Positions 54,678-63,979 of a stretch of DNA of 64,000 nucleotides are shown piece by piece. The position numbers and the translations under genes are program-made. Below the pieces are notes generated by a model. That model searched no databases and was not told the DNA's origin. It worked only from the letters and a program-made list of their open reading frames with translations. The DNA is from Roseomonas nitratireducens (GTDB lineage Bacteria > Pseudomonadota > Alphaproteobacteria > Acetobacterales > Acetobacteraceae): positions 1 through 64,000 of the forward strand of contig NZ_JAGIYZ010000023.1 in NCBI RefSeq assembly GCF_017813355.1, in the 5' to 3' direction. Within the stretch, counting starts at the first letter, position 1. Each line of letters starts with the position of its first letter.

Positions 54678-55534
54678 GCCGCGACGGCGAGCGTCGGCGC
54701 GCTGCCCGCGACGCAGGTGCGCACCATGTGGCGCCGCTCGGTCGCCGTCGCGAAGGGCGTGGCGCGATGCAGCACGGCGCGGTTGTCCCACATCACCAGG
54801 TCGTGCCGCTGCCATCTGTGCGCATAGGTGAAGGCGGGTTGCGTCGCATGGGCCATCAGGCGGTCGATCAGGATGCGGGCCGCTTCCTCCTCCATCCCCT
54901 CGATGCTGCGCGCATGGGCGCCGAGATAGAGGGCGGGGCCGTAGGGGTTCTCCTCCAGCACCATCGCCTGCCGGACGGGCGGGTGCTGCCGCCGCTCATC
55001 CTCGCTGACCAGCGCGGCGTCGACCCGCGCGCGGGACCAGCCGAAATCGTGGATCGCGACGCGGCCCTTCAGCGCGGCCTGCTCCGCCGGGTCGAGCGCG
55101 GCGAAGGCGGCGCGCATGGAGGCGAATTCGGTGTCGCCGCCGGCCGAGGGGATCTCCCGCGCCGAGAGCAGCGAGGCCCGCGCCGGCAGCTGCTTGAAGG
55201 AGGAATCATGGTGCCAGAGGCGGTTCGCCTTGTTGTTCAGCACCTGCTTGGCCGTCGGCGCCTCGATCCCACCATCGGGCCCGACGTTGGAGAGGATGAT
55301 GACGGGGCTGCCGGCGCCAGGCGCGCCGGGGCGCGTGCGCTCGAGCGGCCCGAAGCCCTCGCTGAAGGCGACCTGCGCAGCATCGTCGATCGCCTGGCCG
55401 GGGAAGACGAGCACGGAATGGCGGTCGAGCGCGTCCTTCAGCGTCGCCATCGTCGCGGCATCGACGCCGCGGCCGATGTCGAGGCCGGTGACGCGGGCGG
55501 CGAAGACAGGGGTGAGGGGGGTGATCTCGACCAT
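54674..55534 (-). CDS. TauD/TfdA-family dioxygenase
   Basis: Fe(II)/2-oxoglutarate-dependent oxygenase of 286 residues. The metal facial triad is in WHHDSSFKQLPARASLL (HxD, about residues 108-110) and the distal His in VMWDNRAVLHRATPFATATE, where Arg for 2-oxoglutarate also follows (TERRHMVRT). Such enzymes free sulfite, cleave aryl-oxy ethers or hydroxylate amino acids; the substrate cannot be named. GGAGGACCCGCGCC precedes the ATG. It is paired by overlap with the GMC gene, which could oxidise an alcohol it produces. Confidence 0.92.
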   Translation of the reverse strand: MVEITPLTPVFAARVTGLDIGRGVDAATMATLKDALDRHSVLVFPGQAIDDAAQVAFSEGFGPLERTRPGAPGAGSPVIILSNVGPDGGIEAPTAKQVLNNKANRLWHHDSSFKQLPARASLLSAREIPSAGGDTEFASMRAAFAALDPAEQAALKGRVAIHDFGWSRARVDAALVSEDERRQHPPVRQAMVLEENPYGPALYLGAHARSIEGMEEEAARILIDRLMAHATQPAFTYAHRWQRHDLVMWDNRAVLHRATPFATATERRHMVRTCVAGSAPTLAVAA

Positions 55535-55580
55535 GGCGCGGGTCCTCCTTGCGGTACCATGCGCCGCGCCGGCATTTCAC

Positions 55581-55598
55581 CGAAAGACGGCAGTTTCG
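55581..55598 (-). promoter_or_regulatory. Inverted repeat before the TauD gene (candidate LysR site)
   Basis: CGAAA (55581-55585) and TTTCG (55594-55598) form an inverted repeat with an eight-base spacer, in the 79-base gap between the LysR gene and the dioxygenase start. Half-site spacing is compatible with a T-N11-A type LysR box, but only one such site is seen. Confidence 0.35.
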
Positions 55599-55613
55599 GA
55601 AAACACCCTGGCG

Positions 55614-56513
55614 CTATTCGGCAGAATGCCGGGCAAGGAGGTGCGCCACGAAGGCGAGCGTCTTGGCCGGCAGGCGCTCCGTGCGGGCATGCACGGCATA
55701 GATCTCGGCCTCGTAGCGTTCCGGCCAGGCCGCGAGGCCCTCGAGCAGGGGCACGAGGCGGCCCGCCGCGACATCCTCCCCCACCATCCATTCGGGCAGG
55801 AGGACCAAGCCGAGGCCGTCCAGGGCCGCGCGGCGCAGCGCCTCCCCGCTGTTGGAGCGGAAGGGGCCGGTTACCTCGATCTCCCTTCGGCCGGGCGGGG
55901 TAGTGAAGATCCAGACCGGCGCCTCCTCCTCCTGCCGGTAGGCGAGGCAGGCATGGCGCAGCAGGTCGTCCGGCGAGGCGGGCGCGCCGTGGCGCGCGAG
56001 ATAGTCCGGGCTGGCGCAGAGGATGCGTCGCCCGGAGGCGAGCCGGTGCCCGACGAAGGATTTCCCCGCCGGCAGTCCCAGGCGGATGACGAGATCGACG
56101 CCGCTGCCCGGCACCAGCCCGGTCTGCTCGGTCAGCGCGAGGTCCACCTCCACCCGCGGATGCGCCGCGCGGAAGGCGGCGAGCCGCGGCACGACATGGC
56201 GCAGCGCGTAGGACCGGCGCGCGACGATGCGCAGCGTGCCGGTCGCGTCCTCATGCATCTCGCGCGCCTCGGCCATGGCGGCGTCGAGATTCTCCAGCAG
56301 CGGCGTGACGCGCGCGGCGAGCCGCCGCCCCGCCTCGGTCGGCGCGACGTGCCGCGTGGTGCGGTCGAGCAGGCGCAGGCCGAGGGATTCCTCGAGTTCG
56401 CGCAACGTGCGCGACGCCGCCGTGGCGGACAGCCCGAGCGAACGCCCCGCCGCCGCGATCGCCCCGCGATCGAGCGCGCGGAGGAATAGGCGCAGCGCCA
56501 TCAGCCGGTCCAT
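55614..56513 (-). CDS. LysR-family transcriptional regulator
   Basis: Regulator of 299 residues. The N-terminal winged helix (residues 1-60) reads LRLFLRALDRGAIAAAGRSL, then SATAASRTLRELEESLGLRL, then DRTTRHVAPTEAGRRLA. The effector domain is normal for the family (RSYALRHVVPRLAAFRAAHP, then LGLPAGKSFVGHRLASGRRI). It lies between the MFS gene and the TauD gene on the same strand, six bases after the former and 79 bases before the latter. It likely controls both, and the gap holds an inverted repeat. Confidence 0.93.
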   Translation of the reverse strand: MDRLMALRLFLRALDRGAIAAAGRSLGLSATAASRTLRELEESLGLRLLDRTTRHVAPTEAGRRLAARVTPLLENLDAAMAEAREMHEDATGTLRIVARRSYALRHVVPRLAAFRAAHPRVEVDLALTEQTGLVPGSGVDLVIRLGLPAGKSFVGHRLASGRRILCASPDYLARHGAPASPDDLLRHACLAYRQEEEAPVWIFTTPPGRREIEVTGPFRSNSGEALRRAALDGLGLVLLPEWMVGEDVAAGRLVPLLEGLAAWPERYEAEIYAVHARTERLPAKTLAFVAHLLARHSAE

Positions 56514-56519
56514 CGCCGC

Positions 56520-57725
56520 TCAGGCCCCGCGCCCGAGCCGCCGCAGCACGGCGAAGCCCGCAAGGGTGAAGAGCGCGACATGGCCGAAGGCGAGGCCCCA
56601 GGCGAGCGCGCCCTCGCCGCCGGCCGCGTCCAGCACCACGCCGCAGAGCAGCGGCCCGACGAAGCCGCCTGCGTATCCGGCCATGGAATGCAGCCCCATG
56701 GTCGCTCCGCGCAGCGCCGGGTCGGCGGCCTGCACCGTGCCCGCCGTCAGCGCCGAGCTGTCGAGGTAGATCGCCGCGTTCCAGGCGAGCACGAGCGCCA
56801 GCGCGACCAGCGCCGGCGCCCCCGCCGCGAAGCCGGTCAGGGCGGAGAACGCGGCGCCCGAGAGCATGGCGAGGCCGACCACGCGGCCGCGTCCGAAGCG
56901 CTCCGACGCCTCGTTGCCGGTCAGCGACACTGCGATCCCGAGCAGCCCGGCCAGCGTGAACAGCACCGTCGGTCCCGGCAGCCAGGATGGCGGGGCCGAC
57001 ACGGCGAAGGAGGCGGCGAGGAAGGCCACGGCCCAGGCGCGCAACACCGCCATTTCCAGCGTGTGCACGCAGTAGCCGGCGATCCAGGCCATGGCGCGGC
57101 GGTTGCGCAGCACGGGGCGGAAGTCGAGCAGCGCGCCGCCGCCCGCGCGCCGCGCCGGCGGCGTGTCCGGCAGGATCGCGAGCGCGATGCCGAAGGCGCA
57201 GGCGGCCATGACGCCGCCCGCGACGAAGGCCGCATCGGGGCCCGCCAGCGCCGAGACGAGGCCCGCCATGGCGAAGGAGAGCGCGCCGGCGATCCCGACG
57301 CCGGCCGCGTGCCACGATACGGCGCGCGACTGCGCCGTTCCGCTCAGCGGATCGGCGATCGCCTTGAGGCCGGGCATATAGGCGCCCGCCCAGCCGATGC
57401 CCGCGAGCGCGCGGAAGGCGAGGCCCGACCAGAAGCCATCCGCCAGCAGGCCAAAGCCCAGATGCGCGAGCGCGGTCGCACCCGTGCCGATCAGGTATAT
57501 GCGCCGCGCCGGGATCCGGTCCGTCAGCGCCAGCAGCACCGGCACGGCCGGCACATAGGCCGCGAAGAAGATGCCGATCAGCCAGCCGGCCTCGGTGCCC
57601 GAGAGCGACCAGCGCGCCATGGTGACCGGCAGCAGCGCCGGCAGCGTGAAGGCGCCGATCTGCGTCAGCGCCTGCGCTGCGACCATCGCGGCGGTGAAGC
57701 GCGGCGTGCCTGGAACAAGGGCCAT
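56520..57725 (-). CDS. MFS transporter
   Basis: Major-facilitator transporter of 401 residues with about twelve helices. The loop 2-3 motif is seen as [20 protein letters not shown], and the second half repeats it as [20 protein letters not shown]. It resembles CynX/NreB-like or aromatic-acid importers, but the substrate is unknown. Context (LysR, TauD dioxygenase, GMC oxidoreductase) suggests uptake of the compound broken down by those enzymes. It heads the unit; the divergent MaoC gene lies 97 bases away. Confidence 0.9.
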   Translation of the reverse strand: MALVPGTPRFTAAMVAAQALTQIGAFTLPALLPVTMARWSLSGTEAGWLIGIFFAAYVPAVPVLLALTDRIPARRIYLIGTGATALAHLGFGLLADGFWSGLAFRALAGIGWAGAYMPGLKAIADPLSGTAQSRAVSWHAAGVGIAGALSFAMAGLVSALAGPDAAFVAGGVMAACAFGIALAILPDTPPARRAGGGALLDFRPVLRNRRAMAWIAGYCVHTLEMAVLRAWAVAFLAASFAVSAPPSWLPGPTVLFTLAGLLGIAVSLTGNEASERFGRGRVVGLAMLSGAAFSALTGFAAGAPALVALALVLAWNAAIYLDSSALTAGTVQAADPALRGATMGLHSMAGYAGGFVGPLLCGVVLDAAGGEGALAWGLAFGHVALFTLAGFAVLRRLGRGA

Positions 57726-57821
57726 GGCGGCAGGCTATGCCGGCGGCGCATCGGCCGGAAGCGGGGTTGATCGCCGCGCCCGTCCCCCCGACACTCCGGC
57801 CCGCACGGAACGGAGGAACGC

Positions 57822-58280
57822 ATGCGCGTGGTGGAGACGCCGGAGGCGCTGAAGGCGCTGGTCGGCCAGGAACTCGGCGTCGGCGAGTGGCTCGAGGTGA
57901 CGCAGGAGATGATGGACCGCTTCGCCGATATCACCGGCGACCATCAGTGGATCCATGTCGATGTGGAGCGCGCGAAGCGCGAGATGCCGGGCGGCAAGAC
58001 GATCGCGCACGGCTACCTGCTGCTGTCGCTGCTGCCGAAGCTGGGGGCGGGCGTCTACAAGGTGTCCTGGCCGTCGCGCACGCTGAACTACGGGTCGGAC
58101 AAGGTGCGCATCATCAACCCGGTGCAGGCTGGGGACCGCGTGCGGCTGCGCCAGGCGCTGGTGGCGGTGGACGACGGCGCGGGCGGCACGCACCGCATCG
58201 TCGTGCGCCAGACCATGGAGATCGAGGGCAAGGACAAGCCGGCCCTGATCGCCGACACGATCCGCATGACCTTTCCCTGA
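57822..58280 (+). CDS. MaoC-family hydratase
   Basis: Hot-dog-fold (R)-specific enoyl-CoA hydratase or NodN-like protein, 152 residues. The catalytic segment [20 protein letters not shown] (with Asp and His of the hydratase motif) and [20 protein letters not shown] are present. The usual C-terminal strands follow ([20 protein letters not shown]). GGAGGAACGC precedes the ATG. It lies 17 bases before the UPF0173 gene, so they are likely cotranscribed. The physiological substrate is unknown. Confidence 0.9.
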   Translation: MRVVETPEALKALVGQELGVGEWLEVTQEMMDRFADITGDHQWIHVDVERAKREMPGGKTIAHGYLLLSLLPKLGAGVYKVSWPSRTLNYGSDKVRIINPVQAGDRVRLRQALVAVDDGAGGTHRIVVRQTMEIEGKDKPALIADTIRMTFP

Positions 58281-58297
58281 CCGACGGAGACGCGAGC

Positions 58298-59008
58298 ATG
58301 AAGATCACCTGGTTCGGCCATTCCGCCTTCCGGCTGGAATTCGGCGCCTCGGTCGTGATGATCGACCCCTTCCTGACCGGCAACCCGGCCTTCGGCGGCG
58401 ATGCGGAGGCCGCGAGCGCGGGGGCCACGCATGTGCTGCTGACGCATGGCCATGGCGACCACATCGGCGACACGGTCGCGATCTGCAAGCGCACGGGAGC
58501 GAAGCTCGTCACCAACTACGACCTCGCGATGCATCTCGCGCGCAAGGGGGTCACGGCGCTGGATCCGATGAACACGGGTGGTTCGACGGACCAGGGGGAA
58601 TTCACCGTCTCGCTGACCCAGGCGCTGCATTCTTCCGTCGAGCAGGACGAGAACGGCGTGTCGCATTGCCTGGGCAATCCGAACGGGATCGTGGTGACGC
58701 CGAAGGACAAGGCGCAGCCCGTGGTCTACCACATGGGCGACACGGACATCTTCTCGGACATGGCGCTGGTTGATGAGCTGTATCGCCCTGCCGTCGCGAT
58801 GGTGCCGGTGGGCGACCGCTTCACCATGGGGCCGCGCGCCGCGGCGCTGTCGCTCAAGCGGTTCCTGCCGTCGGTGCGCCTGGCCATTCCGTGCCACTAC
58901 GCGACCTTCGGGCTGCTGCTGCCCGATGCCTCGGGCTTCGTGGCCGAGATGCAGGGGGCCAATGCGAAGGTGCTGGTCCCGGAGAAGGGCGTGGCCTTCA
59001 CGCCTTGA
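58298..59008 (+). CDS. UPF0173 metal-dependent hydrolase
   Basis: Metallo-beta-lactamase-fold hydrolase of 236 residues. It starts [20 protein letters not shown] and holds [11 protein letters not shown], the zinc motif [17 protein letters not shown], later ligands in [40 protein letters not shown] and the final [12 protein letters not shown]. All UPF0173 marks are intact; the substrate is not known for the family. The ATG is preceded by GGAGACGCGAGC. A hairpin of the repeat family stands directly after the stop. Confidence 0.93.
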   Translation: MKITWFGHSAFRLEFGASVVMIDPFLTGNPAFGGDAEAASAGATHVLLTHGHGDHIGDTVAICKRTGAKLVTNYDLAMHLARKGVTALDPMNTGGSTDQGEFTVSLTQALHSSVEQDENGVSHCLGNPNGIVVTPKDKAQPVVYHMGDTDIFSDMALVDELYRPAVAMVPVGDRFTMGPRAAALSLKRFLPSVRLAIPCHYATFGLLLPDASGFVAEMQGANAKVLVPEKGVAFTP

Positions 59009-59016
59009 CTCGCGGG

Positions 59017-59073
59017 CGGGGGGAGAAGGGAACTTCTCCCCCCGAAACCCCCTCAACCTTCTTTTCCTTTTTT
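59017..59073 (-). repeat. Hairpin repeat, copy 2 (inverse), with terminator stem
   Basis: A 12-base-pair stem, CGGGGGGAGAAG (59017-59028) facing CTTCTCCCCCCG (59033-59044), is the near-exact inverse of the stem at 9620-9649. The adjoining CCCCCTCAACCTTCTT (59048-59063) is the inverse of the lead seen at 9602-9617. The T-run CTTTTTT ends it. It lies nine bases past the UPF0173 stop. Confidence 0.75.
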
Positions 59074-59076
59074 GGC

Positions 59077-59097
59077 GACTGACCTCCGCTGTCAGTC
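59077..59097. terminator. Central hairpin between the two inverse repeat copies
   Basis: GACTGAC (59077-59083) pairs with GTCAGTC (59091-59097) around CTCCGCT. It sits midway between the two inverted copies, in a gap where genes converge, so it may add to termination in both directions. Confidence 0.45.
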
Positions 59098-59103
59098 CCC
59101 AAA

Positions 59104-59148
59104 TGATAAAGAAGGGAGGGGGATGCGGGGGAGCTTCTCCTCCCCCGC
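59104..59148 (+). repeat. Hairpin repeat, copy 3 (diverged)
   Basis: TGATAAAGAAGG (59104-59115) matches the lead of copy 1 exactly for 12 bases. A shorter stem, GCGGGGGAG (59125-59133) facing CTCCCCCGC (59140-59148), follows. It stands four bases before the stop of the convergent tctC gene. Confidence 0.65.
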
Positions 59149-59151
59149 CAC

Positions 59152-60141
59152 TCAGCCGCGCGCGAGCCCCGCTTCGCGCATCGCCGCGCCCAGCGTCGCG
59201 TCGGTGCGTTCCATGTGGCTCGCGAAGCCGGCGGCGTCGCCCCACACCATCCCGAAGCCGCGGGCGTTCATGAAGTCCTTGAACTCCTGGCTGTTCCAGA
59301 CCTTCTGCAGCGCGGCGGTCAGCTGCTGCGCGATCGGCGCGGGCAGGTTCAGCGGCGCGGCGATGCCGCGCCACGCGCCGACGCTGTAGTTGATGCCGAG
59401 CGTCTCGTTCAGCGTGGGCACGCTGGCGAATTGCGGGTTGCGCTGCGGCGCCATGATGGCGAGCGAGCGCGCGCGCCCGGCCTCGATGATGGCCCGCGCC
59501 TCGGGCACCGAGCAGGTGACGATGTCGATGCCGCCCGCGGCGAGGTCCTGCATCGCCGGCGCCGCGCCGTTCGACGGCACCCAGCGCACATGGTCCGCGC
59601 GCAGCCCCATCGCGCCGAGCCAGCCGGCCAGCGCCAGGTGCCAGATGCCGCCCTGGCCCGTGCCCGACGCCTTGAACTGGCCGGGGCGGCTCGCCTTGAT
59701 CGCATCCGCCAGCGCCTTGATGTCGCGGTAGGGCGAACTGGCGTTCACCTGCACGCCGGGCGGGTCCTCGTTCATCAGCGCGAGCGGGGTGTAGGAGGTG
59801 CGCTTGAGCTCGGTCAGGCCCTGCCAGTGCATCATGCAGATCTCGACCGTGATCATGCCGATCGTGTAGCCGTCGGGCGCGCCCTGGGCGATCGCGGAAT
59901 GGCCGACCACGCCCGAGCCGCCGGTGCGGTTCACGACGTTGAAGGGCTGGCCCATCTCCTTCTCGAGCAGGCTGGCGACGATGCGCGCCGTCGCATCCGT
60001 GCCGCCGCCCGCGCCCCAGGGCACGATGACCTGCACCGGGCGGGCCGGGTAGCGGCCCTGGCCGAGCGCGGGACGGGCGAGCGGGGCGAGCCCCGCGAGG
60101 GCGCCGGCGGCGAGCGTGCCGCGGCGGGTGAAATTGGTCAT
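59152..60141 (-). CDS. tctC: Tripartite tricarboxylate transporter solute-binding protein
   Basis: Periplasmic Bug/TctC-type receptor of 329 residues. A Tat-like signal (TRRGTLAAGALAGLAPL, then ARPALGQ) precedes YPARPVQVIVPWGAGGGTDA, the family start. NRTGGSGVVGHSAIAQGAPD, GGIDIVTCSVPEARAIIEAG and LPAPIAQQLTAALQKVWNSQ complete the pattern. The ligand is an unknown carboxylate. GGAGGAAACCGA stands before the ATG. It is the last gene of tctB-tctA-tctC, with a 34-base gap after tctA. Confidence 0.93.
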   Translation of the reverse strand: MTNFTRRGTLAAGALAGLAPLARPALGQGRYPARPVQVIVPWGAGGGTDATARIVASLLEKEMGQPFNVVNRTGGSGVVGHSAIAQGAPDGYTIGMITVEICMMHWQGLTELKRTSYTPLALMNEDPPGVQVNASSPYRDIKALADAIKASRPGQFKASGTGQGGIWHLALAGWLGAMGLRADHVRWVPSNGAAPAMQDLAAGGIDIVTCSVPEARAIIEAGRARSLAIMAPQRNPQFASVPTLNETLGINYSVGAWRGIAAPLNLPAPIAQQLTAALQKVWNSQEFKDFMNARGFGMVWGDAAGFASHMERTDATLGAAMREAGLARG

Positions 60142-60175
60142 TCGGTTTCCTCCCTCAGTCCTTGGTGGGCCGACG

Positions 60176-61672
60176 CTATCGCGCCGGTTCGGCGCGCCGC
60201 AAGCGGCGCAGCGTCCAGACGGCGGCCGGCCAGAGCAGCGCCGCGATCGTCATCGCTGCGAGCACCGAGGAGACCGGGCGCTCGAAGAAGGGCAGCACGT
60301 CGCCATCGGACTTGATGAGCGAGGTGACGAAGTTCTGCTCCACCATCGTGCCCATGACGATGCCGAGCACCAGCGCCGCGACGGGGTAGCCGTTGCGCTC
60401 CATCACGAAGCCGATGATGCCGAAGAGCCCGACGAGCATGACCGAGAACAGGTTGTTGCCGGTGGCGAATGCGCCGACGGCGCACAACAGCATGATCACC
60501 GGCATCACCGCGCTGCGCGGCGCACGCAGCACCAGGCTTGCCATGCGGATCATCAGGATGCCGAGCGGGATCATGATGATGTTGGCCAGCACGAAGATGA
60601 TGTAGAGCGCGTACATGCTGGATGCGCGTTCGGTGAACAGCGTCGGGCCGGGGTTCAGGCCCTTCATGTACAGCACGCCGATCGCGATCGCGGTGATGGT
60701 GTCCCCGGGGATGCCGAACAGCAGCGAGGGCACCCAGCCCGAGGCGAGGGAGGCGTTGTTGGACGCGCCGGCCTCCACCAGCCCTTCCGGATGGCCGGTG
60801 CCGAACTTCTCCGGTTCCTTGGAGAAGCGCTTGGCCGTGGCGTAGGACACCCAGGCCGCCATGTCCGCGCCCGCGCCCGGCAGCACGCCGATGATGATGC
60901 CGACGATGTTCCCGCGCCACATCGGCCACTGGTACTTCTTGGTCAGCGCCCACTGGCCGGCCAGGATCGAGCCGAAGCGCCGCCGCGGCAGGGGCGGGGG
61001 CTCCGGCGTCATCATCGCGCGCATCACTTCCGAGACGGCGAAGACGCCGACAAGGGCGGGAATGGGTTCGATCCCGCCGAGCAGGTCGGTGACGCCGAAG
61101 GTGAAGCGCGGCACGCCGCCCGGGTTCTCGATGCCGACGCAGGCGAAGAGCAGCCCGAGCAGCATCGCCGCGATCGCCTTGATGGGGGAGGAGCGCGCGA
61201 CAAGCGTCGCGCACATCAGCCCGAGGAAGGCGAGCCAGAAATATTCGAAGGTGGAGAAGGACAGCGCCATCTCCGCCAGCATCGGCGCCATAAGGATGAG
61301 CGAGAGCGTGCCCACGATCCCGCCGATGGCGCTGAACCACAGTCCCGCGCCGAGGGCCAGTTCCGCCTGGCCCTTGCGCGTCATCGCATAGGCTTCGTCG
61401 GTGTACGCGGCGGAAGCCGGCGTGCCGGGGATTCGCATCAGCGCGCCCGGGATGTCGCCCGAGAAGATCGCCATGGCCGAGGCGGTGATGATCGTCGCGA
61501 TCGCGGCGATGGGCGACAGATAGAAGGTGACCGGCACCAGCAGCGCAGTCGCCATGGTGGCGGACAGGCCGGGCAGGGAGCCGACGACGAGGCCGTAGAC
61601 GGCCGACGCCATGATGGCGATCAGCACGTCCGGCGCGGCGACGAGGCGGATCGCCTCGAGGAAGGCGGTCAT
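60176..61672 (-). CDS. tctA: Tripartite tricarboxylate transporter large membrane subunit TctA
   Basis: Main membrane subunit, 498 residues with about twelve helices. Two TctA repeats carry the Gly/Pro motifs VVGSLPGLSATMATALLVPV and IIIGVLPGAGADMAAWVSYA. IPGTPASAAYTDEAYAMTRK and LFGIPGDTITAIAIGVLYMK are the conserved loops. The ATG at 61672 follows the tctB stop by four bases; the upstream extension to 61738 overlaps tctB and is not used. The carrier works with TctB and TctC using an ion gradient. Confidence 0.95.
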   Translation of the reverse strand: MTAFLEAIRLVAAPDVLIAIMASAVYGLVVGSLPGLSATMATALLVPVTFYLSPIAAIATIITASAMAIFSGDIPGALMRIPGTPASAAYTDEAYAMTRKGQAELALGAGLWFSAIGGIVGTLSLILMAPMLAEMALSFSTFEYFWLAFLGLMCATLVARSSPIKAIAAMLLGLLFACVGIENPGGVPRFTFGVTDLLGGIEPIPALVGVFAVSEVMRAMMTPEPPPLPRRRFGSILAGQWALTKKYQWPMWRGNIVGIIIGVLPGAGADMAAWVSYATAKRFSKEPEKFGTGHPEGLVEAGASNNASLASGWVPSLLFGIPGDTITAIAIGVLYMKGLNPGPTLFTERASSMYALYIIFVLANIIMIPLGILMIRMASLVLRAPRSAVMPVIMLLCAVGAFATGNNLFSVMLVGLFGIIGFVMERNGYPVAALVLGIVMGTMVEQNFVTSLIKSDGDVLPFFERPVSSVLAAMTIAALLWPAAVWTLRRLRRAEPAR

Positions 61673-61676
61673 CGGG

Positions 61677-62162
61677 TCACCACGGCGCCGGCAGCAGCCC
61701 CGCGGGCAGGGGCACCCGCAGCAGCTTGTAGAAGACAAGGTGGACGAGGGGCGGCGCGCCCACCGCCATGATCACGGCGAGCCGCAGCGACGCGCCCAGC
61801 GACAGCGCGGCGAGGAGCACCATGACGAAGGCGGTCGGCAGGAAGCCCAGGGTCTCGGACGCCAGCGCGTAGAACAGCAGCAGCGCCGGCGGGACGAAGG
61901 CGGCGAGCGCGCGCCGGTCGCCCAGGTGCCGGGCGAGGCCCTCATGCGCCTCGACGGGCTCGACCTCCGCTTCCTCGAAGCTGCGGCCGATCCCGATCGC
62001 GATCAGCACGCCGCACAGGACGAGGCCGCCGCCGACCACCATGGGAAAGACCGCGGGGCCGACATCCTGCCCGGGCACCGCCGGCAGGCGCGAGCCACCC
62101 CAGAAGGCGAGCGCCCCGAGCACCGCCAGGAACAGCCCTGTCACCCTGTCCGACAGATGCAT
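61677..62162 (-). CDS. tctB: Tripartite tricarboxylate transporter small membrane subunit TctB
   Basis: Small membrane subunit, 161 residues with four predicted helices: TGLFLAVLGALAFWGGSRLP, FPMVVGGGLVLCGVLIAIGI, AFVPPALLLFYALASETLGF and FVMVLLAALSLGASLRLAVI. The pattern and its place before tctA are typical. It heads the unit and diverges from the ThDP-enzyme gene over 188 bases, so the two sides probably have back-to-back promoters. Confidence 0.9.
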   Translation of the reverse strand: MHLSDRVTGLFLAVLGALAFWGGSRLPAVPGQDVGPAVFPMVVGGGLVLCGVLIAIGIGRSFEEAEVEPVEAHEGLARHLGDRRALAAFVPPALLLFYALASETLGFLPTAFVMVLLAALSLGASLRLAVIMAVGAPPLVHLVFYKLLRVPLPAGLLPAPW

Positions 62163-62350
62163 GCTTGCGCGTCTCCCCCCCCCATCGCGCGGTCGTTGCC
62201 GCGAGGCGAGGCTAGCCGAACCCTCGGCGGGCGCCAGCCCTTCCTTCGGGCGGGCGGCGCGCGAACGGGGGTTGCCGCCGATGCGCGCGGGTGTCTAGGC
62301 TGCCATAGCAGGCCGTGCCGCCAGAGCACCGTCCAAGAGGAAATGTCACG

Positions 62351-63979
62351 ATGAAGCTTGGCGCGGCGATCGCCGAGATCATGAAGCGCGAGGGCATCTC
62401 GATCCTCACCGGCTATCCGGTGAACCACCTGATTGAGCACGCCGCGGACATCGACATCCGCCCCATCATGGTCCGTCAGGAGCGGATCGGCCTGCACATG
62501 GCCGACGCCATCAGCCGCGTCACGTCGGGGCGGACCATCGGCGCCTTCTGCATGCAGCACGGGCCGGGGTCCGAGAACGCCTATGGCGGCGTCGCGCAGT
62601 GCTTCGGGGAAAGCGTGCCGGTGCTGGTGCTGCCGATGGGCTATCCGCGGCGCCTCGCGCATGTCGACCCGAACTTCAATTCCACCATCCAGATGCGCGG
62701 CATCACGAAAAGCGCCGAGCCGATCACCTCGGCGGCCGAGGTGCCGAACATCCTGCGCCGTGCCTTCACCAGGCTGCGCAACGGCCGCGGCGGGCCCGTG
62801 CTGGTCGAGATCCCGACCGACATGTGGAACGAGGAGGTGCCTGAGCCGCTCGCCTACACGCCCGTCATCGCGACGCGCTACGGACCCGATCCGGCCGATG
62901 TGGCGCGCGCGGCGGATGCGCTGGCAGCGGCGAAGCGCCCCGTGATCTATGCCGGCACCGGCATCCATTGGGCGCGCGCCTGGCCGCAGCTGAAGGCGCT
63001 GGCGGAACTGCTCGCCGCGCCGGTGACGACGAGCCTCGGCGGCAAGTCCTCCTTCCCGGAGGATCATCCGCTGGCGCTGGGCTCGGGCGGCCTCGCCATC
63101 CCCAAGCCGGTGCGGCATTTCCTGGACAATGCCGACCTGATCCTCGGCGTCGGGTGTTCGTTCACGGAGACGAATTTCGGCGTGAAGATGCCGGCGGGGA
63201 AGAAGATCATCCACGCCACGCTCGACCCCGACCACCTCAACAAGGACGTCGCCTGCGACATCGGGCTGGTGGGCGATGCGGCGCTGACGCTCGATGCGCT
63301 GCTGGCGGAACTCGCCAGTCGGGTGAAGGAGAAGCGGGATGCGGCGCCCGTGGCCGCCGAGATCGCCGGGCATCGCGCCGAATGGCTCGCGGCCTGGGCG
63401 CCCAAGACCGACAGCGACGCCGAGCCGCTCAACCCCTATCGCGTGCTGCGCGACCTGTGGCGCACGGTCGATGTCGACAACACCATCATCACCCACGACG
63501 CCGGCAGCCCGCGCGACCAGCTCTCGCCCTTCTGGGTGGCGCGGACGCCGCTGTCGTATCTCGGCTGGGGCAAGACGACGCAGCTCGGCTACGGGCTCGG
63601 CCTCGCCATGGGGGCGAAGCTCGCGGCACCCGACAAGCTCTGCATCAACGTGTGGGGCGACGCGGCGATCGGCTTCACCGGCATGGACTTCGAGACGGCG
63701 GTGCGCGAGCGCATCCCGATCCTGTCCATCCTGCTGAACAACTTTTCCATGGCGATCGAGCTGAAGGTCATGCCGATCAGCACGGAGAAGTACCGCTCCA
63801 CCGACATCTCCGGCGACTACGCGGCGATGGCGCGCGCCTTCGGCGGATATGGGGAGCGGGTGACGAAGGTCGCCGACATCGTGCCCGCCATCCTACGCGG
63901 CATCGAGCAGACGCGGAACGGCACGCCGGCGCTGCTGGAATTCATCACGTCCAAGGAAACCGCCGTCTCCCGCCTGTAG
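62351..63979 (+). CDS. Thiamine-diphosphate enzyme, acetolactate-synthase-like
   Basis: ThDP-dependent enzyme of 542 residues with the three domains of the POX/AHAS family. The catalytic Glu is Glu44 in MVRQERIGLHMADAISRVTS. The middle domain includes RPVIYAGTGIHWARAWPQLK. The cofactor motif is NVWGDAAIGFTGMDFETAVR, continuing to ILLNNFSM, a GDx...NN form. Substrate could be a 2-oxo acid; no ilvN is next to it, so branched-chain synthesis is doubtful. AAGAGGAAA precedes the ATG at 62351. The divergent Tct transporter suggests a link to carboxylate uptake. It ends 21 bases before the window edge. Confidence 0.88.
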   Translation: MKLGAAIAEIMKREGISILTGYPVNHLIEHAADIDIRPIMVRQERIGLHMADAISRVTSGRTIGAFCMQHGPGSENAYGGVAQCFGESVPVLVLPMGYPRRLAHVDPNFNSTIQMRGITKSAEPITSAAEVPNILRRAFTRLRNGRGGPVLVEIPTDMWNEEVPEPLAYTPVIATRYGPDPADVARAADALAAAKRPVIYAGTGIHWARAWPQLKALAELLAAPVTTSLGGKSSFPEDHPLALGSGGLAIPKPVRHFLDNADLILGVGCSFTETNFGVKMPAGKKIIHATLDPDHLNKDVACDIGLVGDAALTLDALLAELASRVKEKRDAAPVAAEIAGHRAEWLAAWAPKTDSDAEPLNPYRVLRDLWRTVDVDNTIITHDAGSPRDQLSPFWVARTPLSYLGWGKTTQLGYGLGLAMGAKLAAPDKLCINVWGDAAIGFTGMDFETAVRERIPILSILLNNFSMAIELKVMPISTEKYRSTDISGDYAAMARAFGGYGERVTKVADIVPAILRGIEQTRNGTPALLEFITSKETAVSRL

